A stretch of 64,000 bases of DNA, taken from NCBI GenBank assembly GCA_963676435.2, contig CAXXOZ010000018.1, forward strand, positions 248,001 to 312,000, written 5' to 3'. Shown here one piece after another: positions 43,271 through 50,875 of the stretch. Source of the stretch: CAXXOZ01 sp963676435 (lineage in GTDB: Bacteria; Bacillota; Clostridia; Lachnospirales; Lachnospiraceae). Position numbers and translations under genes: made by a program. Position 1 is the first letter of the stretch; each line of letters begins with the position of its first letter. The notes beneath the pieces were generated by a model that was given only the letters and a program-made list of their open reading frames with translations, ran no database searches and was not told the DNA's origin.

Positions 43271-43320
43271 TCAAATAAAAAAAAGTTGTTGGCAATCAAA
43301 TAAAAAAAAGTTGTTGGCAT
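43271..43320. repeat. 25-bp tandem duplication in a promoter
   Basis: 43271-43295 and 43296-43320 are 24/25 identical, each containing an A-run and TTGTTGGCA. The second copy supplies the -35 of the rubredoxin-gene promoter, so the duplication places a spare -35 and A-tract upstream. Confidence 0.85.
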
Positions 43321-43339
43321 ATGCTGATTATGATAAAAT
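43311..43339 (+). promoter_or_regulatory. Promoter with GCATATGC operator, rubredoxin-fusion gene
   Basis: TTGTTG (43311-43316), 17 bases, TAAAAT (43334-43339) with extended TGA. GCATATGC occupies 43317-43324 in the spacer; the same GCATATGCTNATTA string occurs at 52531-52544 before the ferredoxin gene. Confidence 0.55.
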
Positions 43340-43361
43340 AAAATCTAAAGGAGGTGTAGTG

Positions 43362-44033
43362 ATGCAAAAATATGTATGTAGTATTTGTGGATTCATCTAT
43401 GATGAAGAAACAGGATATGAAAAAGATGGGATTTCACCAAAAACAAAATGGGAAGATGTACCAGATGATTGGGTTTGCCCATTATGTGGAGCTTCAAAAA
43501 GTGAATTCAACTTACAAGATCAAAACAAAGAAGAAAAAGAAGAAGTTTATATAACTCCAGAAGAGAATGAGCCACTTAGAGAGCTATCTGATTCAGAAAT
43601 TAGCATACTTTGCTCAAATTTAGCCAAAGGTTGTGAAAAACAGTACAAAGAGGAAGAGGCTTTATTATTTAATGAATTAGCTGATTATTATATGTCTAAA
43701 TGGGTTGATGAACCCGAATCTGACTTTTTTAATCTTTTAAAATTAATGGAAGAAGACCTAAATAGTGGATATAAAAATGCGAACATGCAAGCTACTGCTT
43801 TAAAAGATCGTGGAAGTATGCGTGCTTTAACCTGGAATGAAAAAGTGACAAGGATTTTATACTCTCTTTTAAAAAGATACCAAGAGCAAGGAGATAAAAT
43901 TATAGAAAATAACAACATTTATGTGTGTGAAATATGTGGTTTTGTATATATAGGAGACGAAGCGCCTGAAATATGTCCTGTATGTAAAGTACCAAGTTTG
44001 AAAATCACTAAAATTCCAAAGGAGGTGTTATAA
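43362..44033 (+). CDS. Two-rubredoxin-domain redox protein
   Basis: A 223-residue cytosolic protein: an N-terminal rubredoxin (CSIC at 6-9, later CPLCGASK), a helical middle of about 115 residues, and a C-terminal rubrerythrin-type rubredoxin (CEICGFVYIGDEAPEICPVC). It should bind two single-iron Cys4 centres and shuttle electrons in oxygen or peroxide defence. ATG 43362 follows GGAGG; the open frame extends upstream but no ribosome binding site supports it. The rubrerythrin-fusion gene starts on its stop codon, so they act together. Confidence 0.85.
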   Translation: MQKYVCSICGFIYDEETGYEKDGISPKTKWEDVPDDWVCPLCGASKSEFNLQDQNKEEKEEVYITPEENEPLRELSDSEISILCSNLAKGCEKQYKEEEALLFNELADYYMSKWVDEPESDFFNLLKLMEEDLNSGYKNANMQATALKDRGSMRALTWNEKVTRILYSLLKRYQEQGDKIIENNNIYVCEICGFVYIGDEAPEICPVCKVPSLKITKIPKEVL

Positions 44034-45223
44034 TGCATGCTGTTCGTAATATAAGGCTATGTACTAAAGACTGTTTATGTCTCTATGTATGTCCGACAGG
44101 GGCAACAGATACTGAAACAGGACAGATTGATGCTTTAAAATGTTTAGATGGATGTCGTGCTTGTGTTGATGCTTGTCCATCCCATGCAATTTCTCTTGTT
44201 CCAGATTATTATCCTCCACAGCAAGAGAAAATGGGTTTGATTAGAAATAGCCTTTTATCTATAGTTGATAATAAAGTAAAACAAGAAAAAATAGCCAGAA
44301 GTGTTGCAAATAACACAAAAAAGTCTGTTCTTAAACAATTAGCAACTGCTTATGAAAAATCAAATAGACTTATGTCAGAAGATTTAATTAGAGAAGCAGG
44401 TTTTATGCTGCCACAAAGTGAAAATGCAAGTGAATTTTTAAAAGATTTATTGAACAAAGAAAAGTCTTCTGACTTTCCAATAGAAAGCGTCGAAAAGTTA
44501 TTAGAAATGTTAAAACAAGAAAAAGAAACTAAAAAAACAAATACTATGGAGGAAATTAAAATGGAAAAATATCGCTGTACTGTATGTGGTTATATTCACG
44601 AAGGACCTTTACCACAAGATTTTAAATGTCCACGATGTGGTAAACCTGCATCAGTATTTGAAAAGATAGAAGAAAAAGATAATAACCTAAACAAATATGC
44701 TGGAACAAAAACAGAGCAAAATCTTTTAGAAGCTTTTGCAGGTGAAAGTCAGGCTAGAAACAAATACACTTATTTTGCTAATATTGCTCAAAGAGAGGGA
44801 TATGATCAGATTTCTGGAATATTTCTTCAAACTGCAAGAAATGAACAAGAGCATGCAAGAATATGGTATGAGGAGCTAGGACATCTTGGAAGTACAGCTA
44901 AAAATCTTCTAAAAGCAGCAGAAGGTGAAAACTATGAGTGGACAGATATGTATGACCGATTTGCAAAAGATGCAGAGGCAGAAGGATTTCCAGAACTCGC
45001 TGCGAGATTTAGGAGAGTTGGAGAAATTGAGAAAGCTCATGAAGACCGCTATCGCTATTTATTAAAAAATATTGAGATGCAAAAAGTATTTGAAAAGAGC
45101 GATGAAGTAATGTGGGAATGTCGTGTATGTGGACATTTGATAATTGGTAAAAAAGCACCTGATGTATGTCCGGTTTGTAGTTATTCACAAGTATATTTTG
45201 AAGTAAGAAAAGAAAACTATTAA
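44033..45223 (+). CDS. Ferredoxin-rubredoxin-rubrerythrin fusion
   Basis: A 396-residue fusion. Residues 1-60 hold two [4Fe-4S] motifs (LCTKDCLCLYVCP and CLDGCRACVDACP). A helical linker to about 175 is followed by a rubredoxin-like domain (CTVCGYIHEG, CPRCG), a ferritin-like diiron domain (EAFAGESQARNKY, ARNEQEHARIW, EKAHEDRY) and a C-terminal rubredoxin (CRVCGHLII, CPVC). It would reduce hydrogen peroxide with electrons passed inside one chain. GGAGG at 44548-44552 and in-frame ATG 44561 could also give the 220-residue rubrerythrin alone. Confidence 0.88.
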   Translation: MHAVRNIRLCTKDCLCLYVCPTGATDTETGQIDALKCLDGCRACVDACPSHAISLVPDYYPPQQEKMGLIRNSLLSIVDNKVKQEKIARSVANNTKKSVLKQLATAYEKSNRLMSEDLIREAGFMLPQSENASEFLKDLLNKEKSSDFPIESVEKLLEMLKQEKETKKTNTMEEIKMEKYRCTVCGYIHEGPLPQDFKCPRCGKPASVFEKIEEKDNNLNKYAGTKTEQNLLEAFAGESQARNKYTYFANIAQREGYDQISGIFLQTARNEQEHARIWYEELGHLGSTAKNLLKAAEGENYEWTDMYDRFAKDAEAEGFPELAARFRRVGEIEKAHEDRYRYLLKNIEMQKVFEKSDEVMWECRVCGHLIIGKKAPDVCPVCSYSQVYFEVRKENY

Positions 45224-45237
45224 AAGTTTTAATTATA

Positions 45238-45283
45238 AATCAAGGTTATCTATAAAACAGTCAATAGATAACCTTGATTTTTT
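45238..45283 (+). terminator. Terminator after the rubrerythrin fusion
   Basis: A perfect 16-bp stem, 45238-45253 with 45264-45279, 10-base loop and TTTTT behind it. Confidence 0.9.
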
Positions 45284-45309
45284 CATTTTAAAAAAATTTC
45301 AATTTTATA

Positions 45310-45360
45310 TTGACAAGTGGCAATTAAGTGTTTATAATCAAAATAATTAACCAAGGTTAA
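45310..45360 (+). promoter_or_regulatory. Promoter and operator of the DtxR-feo genes
   Basis: Consensus TTGACA (45310-45315)-17-TATAAT (45333-45338), followed at the expected start point by TTAACCAAGGTTAA (45347-45360), a perfect palindrome resembling DtxR-family iron boxes. Confidence 0.8.
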
Positions 45361-45374
45361 CTTATGGAGGATGT

Positions 45375-45773
45375 ATGAAAAATAGTAGTGAATCAATAGA
45401 GATGTATCTAGAAACTATATATATATTAGAATCCGACCATGGGCATGCTCATGGTGTTGACATAGCAAATAAGCTGGGTGTTTCTAAACCAGGAGTAACA
45501 AAAGCTATTAATAACCTTAAGTTAAAAGGTTTTGTCAATACTGAGAAGTATGGAACGATTACTTTAACTGAAAAAGGAATAAAGAAATCAAAGGAAATTT
45601 ACTTTAGGCATAAATTGATAAAATTATTTTTAGAAAATTCTCTTAAATTGTCTAAGGAACAGGCAGCTAAGGATGCTTGCAAAATGGAGCATGTATTGAG
45701 TGTTGAAACATTAGAAGCTATGAAAATGTATTTAGAAAACAATAATATAAATATTGAAGAGCTAAAAGAATAG
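45375..45773 (+). CDS. DtxR-family metal-dependent regulator
   Basis: A 132-residue regulator with the winged helix of the DtxR/MntR family (GVDIANKLGVSKPGVTKAINNL) and a dimerisation part with metal-ligand candidates (CKMEHVLSVET). With iron it should repress its own promoter and feoB. The C-terminal SH3 domain of long DtxR proteins is absent, as in MntR-sized members. It precedes feoA by 9 bases. Confidence 0.9.
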   Translation: MKNSSESIEMYLETIYILESDHGHAHGVDIANKLGVSKPGVTKAINNLKLKGFVNTEKYGTITLTEKGIKKSKEIYFRHKLIKLFLENSLKLSKEQAAKDACKMEHVLSVETLEAMKMYLENNNINIEELKE

Positions 45774-45782
45774 GAGTACATT

Positions 45783-46070
45783 ATGGGATATGCAATAAGT
45801 AATGGAATAAAAGCTATATTGGATCAAAGGGATGAAAGGCGTACTGAAATAATGAGCAACTTGAATACAGCAAAGTTAAACAAAGAATATACAATAAAAT
45901 CTATAAATGCTGATGATTTAGAAATCAGAAATTTTTTGTTTACATTAGGTTGTTATGAAGGTGAAAGAGTTACTGTTTTATCAGTTCTTTCTGAAAACAT
46001 TATAATTAACGTGAAAAATTCAAGATATAGTATTGATAAAGACTTGGCTGAGGCAATTATAACAGAATAA
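45783..46070 (+). CDS. feoA: FeoA ferrous-iron transport accessory protein
   Basis: A 95-residue protein whose C-terminal 75 residues form the SH3-like FeoA domain (LGCYEGERVTVLSVLSENIIINVKN). FeoA assists FeoB in Fe2+ uptake at the cytoplasmic face. The first 20 residues are an unusual extension. It sits between the regulator and feoB. Confidence 0.85.
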   Translation: MGYAISNGIKAILDQRDERRTEIMSNLNTAKLNKEYTIKSINADDLEIRNFLFTLGCYEGERVTVLSVLSENIIINVKNSRYSIDKDLAEAIITE

Positions 46071-46085
46071 TTTTTTTACTATAAA

Positions 46086-46103
46086 AGTTAACCAAAGTTA
46101 ACT
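46086..46103. promoter_or_regulatory. Second DtxR-type operator, upstream of feoB
   Basis: AGTTAACCAAAGTTAACT, an 18-base inverted repeat nearly identical to the operator before the DtxR gene. Confidence 0.75.
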
Positions 46104-46127
46104 AAATACAAATAAACGGAGGAAAAT

Positions 46128-48128
46128 ATGAAAATAGCATTTTTAGGAAACCCTAACAGTGGAAAAACCACATTATTTAATGGGATAACAGGTAAAATTG
46201 AACATGTAGGAAACTGGGCAGGAGTAACTGTTGATAAAAAAGAAGGAAAGATAAAAAAGCGTTTTAATAATACTAAAAAAGAAATTGTTGCTGTAGATTT
46301 GCCAGGAGCATATTCAATGTCTCCTTTTACATCAGAAGAAAAAATAACAAAAGAATTTGTTGAAAATGAGAAGCCAGATATTATTATAAATGTGGTAGAT
46401 GCTACAAATTTAAGCAGAAGTTTATTTTTAACTACGCAATTGTTAGAATTGGGAATACCAGTTGTTGTAGCTTTAAATAAAAGTGATATGTCTAGAAAAA
46501 AGGGAATCGTTTTTGATAAAGAAGCTTTATCGGAAAAGCTAAACTGTCCTATTGTAGAAACTGTTTCTACTTCGAACAAAAATAATAGTTTTGAAAAGCT
46601 TATAAATGAAGCCGTAAATTTAAAGGGTAAAAAACAAGTAGGACCGTTTTTAAACTTGAAAACTGATTCTCTTGACGAAAAGTCAGCTAAAGAAGCAGAT
46701 AAAAAAAGATTTGAATATGTAAATGAAATCATAGAAAAAGTTGAAAAAAGATCAATTAATACTAACAAGCAAACAAGACAAGATGCAGTTGATAGAATAT
46801 TGGCTCATAAGTGGCTTGGGATACCGATTTTTGCATTAGTAATGTGGGGAGTTTTTTCTATATCACAGACATATTTAGGACCGTTTTTTGCGGATGTATT
46901 AGTAGGTTGGATTGATGGATTTAATAACATGCTTAGTGGGCTTATGGGTGAAAGTGTATCACCAATTTTAAGTGCAATATTATTTGATGGGATTATTGGA
47001 GGAGTTGGAGCAGTAGTTGGATTTTTACCTTTAATTATGGTTTTGTTTTTCTTATTGGCATTACTTGAAGATTGTGGTTACATGGCGAGAGTTGCTGTGG
47101 TAATGGATAGGTTTTTTAAAAAAGTAGGTTTATCAGGAAAGTCTATTATTCCAATGGTGATTGGAACAGGATGTGCGATACCAGGAGTTATGGCAACAAG
47201 AACTATAAAGGATGAAAGGCAAAGAAGAACGACAGCTATGCTCACACCTTTTATGCCTTGTGGTGCTAAATTGCCAGTTATAGCACTATTTGCGACAGTT
47301 TTTTTTAATGGTGCAGCATGGATTGGAACATCAATGTATTTTATAGGAATACTAATTATTATAATTGGAGCCCTAATTGTTTTGAAAATTACTGGTGAAA
47401 AAAACAAGAAAACATATTTCGTTATGGAATTACCAGAATACAAAATACCTAGCATTAAAAGAGCTTTTATAGAAATGCTTTCAAGAGCAAAAGCTTTTAT
47501 AATAAAAGCAGGAACTATTATTCTTCTTTGTAATGCAGTAGTAACAATTATGCAAACTTTCAATTGGAATTTTCAAGTGGTCACAGAAGGCACAGAAGGA
47601 ACTAGTATTCTTGCAAGCGTAGCATCTCCATTTGCAGTACTGCTAATACCATTAGGTTTTGGAGTTTGGCAGTTAGCAGCTGCAGCTGTAACAGGTTTTA
47701 TTGCCAAAGAAAATGTTGTAGGAACTCTTGCGGTTGTTTATTCAATTACAAATTTTATAGACACAGAAGAGTTGGCATTAATGAATGGTGCGAATGATGT
47801 TGCAGGCATTATGGGATTAACAGCAGTAGCAGCACTATCATACTTAATGTTTAACTTATTTACACCTCCTTGTTTTGCGGCAATAGGAGCTATGAATGCA
47901 GAAATGGATAATAAAAAATGGTTATGGGGTGGTATAGCATTCCAGTTTGGTATGGGATATACAGTAGCTTTTCTTGTTTATCAAATAGGAACTTTAGTAA
48001 CAACAGGAGCTTTTGGAGCAGGATTTTTACCAGGACTTATAGCAGTAGCGGTTATGATTTTGATAGTATTTTATCTCATAAAAAAAGCTGAACAAAAAGC
48101 TTCTTTAAAACAAGAATTTAATGCTTAG
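46128..48128 (+). CDS. feoB: Ferrous iron transporter FeoB
   Basis: A 666-residue membrane GTPase for Fe2+ uptake. The N-terminal G domain has GNPNSGKT at 7-14, the switch VGNWAGVTVDKKEG, DLPGAYS and NKSD. The membrane part includes the Gate motifs (GTGCAIPGVMATRTIKDERQ and TPFMPCGAKLPV) and about ten helices. Full length. AGGAGG precedes the ATG, and a DtxR-type box lies 25 bases before the gene, so iron-dependent repression independent of the feoA start is likely. Confidence 0.95.
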   Translation: MKIAFLGNPNSGKTTLFNGITGKIEHVGNWAGVTVDKKEGKIKKRFNNTKKEIVAVDLPGAYSMSPFTSEEKITKEFVENEKPDIIINVVDATNLSRSLFLTTQLLELGIPVVVALNKSDMSRKKGIVFDKEALSEKLNCPIVETVSTSNKNNSFEKLINEAVNLKGKKQVGPFLNLKTDSLDEKSAKEADKKRFEYVNEIIEKVEKRSINTNKQTRQDAVDRILAHKWLGIPIFALVMWGVFSISQTYLGPFFADVLVGWIDGFNNMLSGLMGESVSPILSAILFDGIIGGVGAVVGFLPLIMVLFFLLALLEDCGYMARVAVVMDRFFKKVGLSGKSIIPMVIGTGCAIPGVMATRTIKDERQRRTTAMLTPFMPCGAKLPVIALFATVFFNGAAWIGTSMYFIGILIIIIGALIVLKITGEKNKKTYFVMELPEYKIPSIKRAFIEMLSRAKAFIIKAGTIILLCNAVVTIMQTFNWNFQVVTEGTEGTSILASVASPFAVLLIPLGFGVWQLAAAAVTGFIAKENVVGTLAVVYSITNFIDTEELALMNGANDVAGIMGLTAVAALSYLMFNLFTPPCFAAIGAMNAEMDNKKWLWGGIAFQFGMGYTVAFLVYQIGTLVTTGAFGAGFLPGLIAVAVMILIVFYLIKKAEQKASLKQEFNA

Positions 48129-48137
48129 GAGAATGAT

Positions 48138-48293
48138 ATGTATAATTTAATAGCGATAATTATTATTTTGATAATTGTAGCTGCATCAATTACTAAAATT
48201 ATTGTTGAAAAGCGTAAGGGAGTTAAGTGTATTGGTTGTCCTTATAGCCATAAAGGTAAAAATCGATGTAGTTGTAATTCTAAAAAGGAGTGA
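48138..48293 (+). CDS. FeoB-associated Cys-rich membrane protein
   Basis: A 51-residue protein with one membrane helix (about residues 3-22) and a cytoplasmic tail with CIGCPYSHKGKNRCSC, the pattern of the small FeoB-associated proteins that follow feoB in many Firmicutes. The tail may hold a metal or iron-sulfur centre and help FeoB. ATG 48138 follows TAGGAGAAT; it ends 5 bases before the next gene. Confidence 0.85.
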   Translation: MYNLIAIIIILIIVAASITKIIVEKRKGVKCIGCPYSHKGKNRCSCNSKKE

Positions 48294-48298
48294 TTTGA

Positions 48299-48601
48299 TT
48301 GAGTGTTGTAATAGTAGGCGGACATGAAAGAATGAAGGATGAATATAAGACAATTGGTGGAAGGCATGGACATAAAATAAAAGTATTTACTCAGATGCTC
48401 CCAAGATTTAATAAAAATATTGGTTACCCTGATATAATTGTATTATTTACAAGTACTGTATCACATAAAATGGTTCATGCTGCAGTAAAAGATGCAAAGA
48501 ATAAAAAAATACCTGTTTTAAGATGCCATACTAGCAGTGGGAATTCTCTAGAAGAGATATTTAAAAATATCGCCAAGCAAGTTATTGACATATGTCCATA
48601 A
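48299..48601 (+). CDS. DUF2325 domain protein
   Basis: A 100-residue single DUF2325 domain (SVVIVGGHERMKDEYKTIGG to VPVLRCHTSSGNSLEE), a family often next to feo genes; function unknown. TTG 48299 is the start, 8 bases after AAAAGGAG. It ends the feo transcript. Confidence 0.8.
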   Translation: MSVVIVGGHERMKDEYKTIGGRHGHKIKVFTQMLPRFNKNIGYPDIIVLFTSTVSHKMVHAAVKDAKNKKIPVLRCHTSSGNSLEEIFKNIAKQVIDICP

Positions 48602-48771
48602 TATGATAAACTATTTAAATAAATGATCTCTCAGAATACTGATTGATTATGCCAGTTATGCTAGCAAATGCTCTTTGAAAAGTAAATATTATCCATGAAA
48701 TAAAAATTGGGTACAAAAAATAGACATAACTGTCACTATGTCAAAGAAATTAGGGTATAATAGTCAATAAA

Positions 48772-49170
48772 TTATGCTGCTTGTTGAATCAACTTTCTCA
48801 GGTAGGATTCAAAAGGCAGACCCCATGCATTCAGGTGTTGTAACATCAGGATGTGATAGAGTCGGCAGTGCTACATCTTAGTAGAGTGGTGTCTGCCGTC
48901 TTCTAATTTAAAGTCTAACTTCTCACACTTGTTAGAGCGTTCTGCAGAAGTTCTTGCATTGTACTCAAGTTTCCATTCATCACTAGCTAAAGCAATAGAC
49001 CTTGTATTAATAAATTTAATGGAGACAGACAAGTTAAGGGATTGTGATTTATATAATTTGAATAAGGAAATAAGGTTGATCGTCGATGTGAAATATGGGA
49101 GTTTTCTAGTTCTGGAAGAAGTTGTTAATATCCAAGGTGGAACAAGGAATGGAATCAGGGTCAGGATAAT
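48772..49170 (-). pseudogene. Transposase C-terminal remnant
   Basis: On the minus strand the frame reads ASDEWKLEYNARTSAERSNK, then CEKLDFKLEDGRHHSTKM, a TAG, and HCRLYHILMLQHLNAWGLPF to a TAA at 48774-48772. This is the end of a DDE transposase (the AER...DYKLE...RSTK block with the following YxxxMxQHLxAW), with a TGG-to-TAG change inside. The N-terminal two thirds are missing. Confidence 0.7.
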
Positions 49171-49247
49171 ATTTACAGAGATTTTCAAAAAGAAAATCTT
49201 GGTAGGCGAGAGGGGCGCCAGAAGTAACAGGCAACATAAAAATCGCC

Positions 49248-49298
49248 CTTAATCAAAAAATGTGTTTTTGATTAAGAGCGCGAAACGCTACATTTTTT
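49248..49298 (+). promoter_or_regulatory. Two mutually exclusive hairpins
   Basis: CTTAATCAAAAA (49248-49259) pairs with TTTTTGATTAAG (49265-49276); alternatively AAAAAATGT (49255-49263) pairs with ACATTTTTT (49290-49298) around AGCG-CGAAA-CGCT. The second ends in a T-run and looks like a terminator. Confidence 0.4.
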
Positions 49299-49422
49299 GA
49301 TGAAGAGGTCAAGGGATTTGGCAAAAAAAGTGGGAGATTTTAATAAAAAGGAATCTGAAACCTTTACTTTACAGGGTTAGAGATTCCGAGAAAGTATTAT
49401 AAATAATAGGAGGAATATGGTG

Positions 49423-50778
49423 ATGAAGAAAGTTGATGTGTTAGTAATTGGTGGAAGTGCAGCAGGTTTAGTCTCAGCTATGACGGCGAAAACAAATAGT
49501 CCTGATAAGGAAGTACTGCTAATAAGGAAAGAAGAAAGTGTTATGATTCCATGTGGAATACCTTATATATTTGGTACATTAGATAGCTCTCAGGAAAACA
49601 TACTCCCTGATGCAGGTTTGGTAGGGCTTGGTGTAGAAATAAAAGTGGCAACAGTAGTCGATGTTGATAAGGATAAAAAGCAATGTAAGACCTCTGATGA
49701 TATGGTAATTGAATACGATAAATTAATAGTTGCAACAGGTTCATTGCCTTCGGTTCCTAGTTGGCTCAAAGGAAGTGACCTAGAGAATGTCTTTACAGTA
49801 CCAAAAAATAAAGATTATTTAGATGAATTGAAATATAAGATTAAAGACTTAAATAAAGTGGTTGTAATCGGAGCAGGATTTATAGGGGTTGAAATTTCTG
49901 ATGAAATAAACAAAACTGGTAAAGAAGTTACTTTAGTTGAGGTGTTGCCAAATATTTTAGGTCTTGCGTTTGATGAAGAAATAGCCATAGATGCAAAAGA
50001 AGTATTATCTCAAAGAGGTGTAAAAATAAAAACGGGTGTAGCTGTTGAAGAATTAAAAGGAGATAAAGCTGTTGAACAGGTAATTCTATCTCAAGGTGAA
50101 GCATTAAATGCAGAAGCAGTAATTTTATCAATGGGGTATAGACCAAACACTGAATTGGCACAGAAAATGGGACTAACATTAAATGAAAAAGGTTTTATCA
50201 ATGTTGATCAATATATGCGAACTTCAGAAAAAGATGTTTTTGCAGTTGGAGATTGTGCAGCAAAAAAAGATTTTGCAACGGGTAAAACATCTACTATAAT
50301 GCTTGCTTCTACTGCTTGTGCAGAGGCTAGAGTGGCAGGGCTGAATTTATATGATCTATCAACTTACCAGTCTTTTTCAGGTACTATAGGTATATATTCA
50401 ACTAATATTGGCAGTTCTTCATATGGGGTTGCTGGATTAACTGAAAGAATTGCATCAGGAGAAGGATTCAGCTTGATTTCAGGTGCATTTACTGGATTTG
50501 ATAGACATCCAGGAAAACTAGATGGAGCTCAAAAGCAAGTTGTAAAACTGATTGTTTCAAAAGATACTTTAAAAATTTTAGGTGGAGAAGTAATTGGAGG
50601 AAATAGTGTTGGAGAGCTTATTAACATAATAGGTTTTATAATTCAAGGTGGTATTACTTTAATGGATTTATTGGTAGCTCAAATAGGAACTCAACCTATG
50701 TTGACAGCATCACCTGCAGCCTATCCAATTATAAAAGCAGCAGAAGTTGTATTGAAAAATATGAGAACAGAAAAATAG
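49423..50778 (+). CDS. FAD-dependent pyridine nucleotide-disulfide oxidoreductase (CoA-disulfide reductase/NADH oxidase type)
   Basis: A 451-residue flavoprotein. FAD loop GGSAAGL at 10-16, active-site cysteine C44 in MIPCGIPY, NAD loop VIGAGFIGVEISD and FAVGDCA for the second FAD contact; the C-terminal dimerisation domain (GGEVIGGNSVGELINI) is present. The single redox Cys groups it with CoA-disulfide reductases, NADH oxidases and polysulfide reductases; which one cannot be decided. ATG 49423 is preferred (9 bases after AGGAGG) over ATG 49417. Confidence 0.88.
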   Translation: MKKVDVLVIGGSAAGLVSAMTAKTNSPDKEVLLIRKEESVMIPCGIPYIFGTLDSSQENILPDAGLVGLGVEIKVATVVDVDKDKKQCKTSDDMVIEYDKLIVATGSLPSVPSWLKGSDLENVFTVPKNKDYLDELKYKIKDLNKVVVIGAGFIGVEISDEINKTGKEVTLVEVLPNILGLAFDEEIAIDAKEVLSQRGVKIKTGVAVEELKGDKAVEQVILSQGEALNAEAVILSMGYRPNTELAQKMGLTLNEKGFINVDQYMRTSEKDVFAVGDCAAKKDFATGKTSTIMLASTACAEARVAGLNLYDLSTYQSFSGTIGIYSTNIGSSSYGVAGLTERIASGEGFSLISGAFTGFDRHPGKLDGAQKQVVKLIVSKDTLKILGGEVIGGNSVGELINIIGFIIQGGITLMDLLVAQIGTQPMLTASPAAYPIIKAAEVVLKNMRTEK

Positions 50779-50804
50779 AAAATTGATATATTAAAAGACG
50801 AAAA

Positions 50805-50826
50805 AGCCAATCTTAAAAGATTGGCT
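50805..50826. repeat. Terminator hairpin after the flavoprotein gene; left copy of a 22-bp duplication
   Basis: AGCCAATCTT (50805-50814) pairs with AAGATTGGCT (50817-50826). The same 22 bases recur at 52454-52475, followed there by TTTTTT. The IS1182-type element lies exactly between the copies, so the stem-loop was duplicated on insertion and only the right copy kept the T-run. Confidence 0.9.
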
Positions 50827-50843
50827 CAGACTGTAGACAAAGC

Positions 50844-50875
50844 GGCACTAGGATGCGAGTCCTAGTGCCATTTTT
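50844..50875 (+). terminator. Inward-facing terminator at the left end of the IS1182-type element
   Basis: GGCACTAGGA (50844-50853) pairs with TCCTAGTGCC (50860-50869), then ATTTTT. It would stop plus-strand read-through into the element; it also overlaps the transposase stop codon. Confidence 0.75.

Larger units (their letters stand above)
48602..49422. other. Long intergenic region with transposase remnant and hairpins
   Basis: About 820 bases with no intact gene. It holds a possible end of a lost insertion sequence (GACATA/TATGTC repeat near 48723-48750), the transposase remnant described separately, and between 49248 and 49387 three hairpin-forming stretches just before the flavoprotein gene. 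Confidence 0.6.

Noticed and set aside
46088..46768. A 226-codon minus-strand frame opposite feoB
   Set aside because: It is the antisense of the conserved FeoB G domain and has no start signal.
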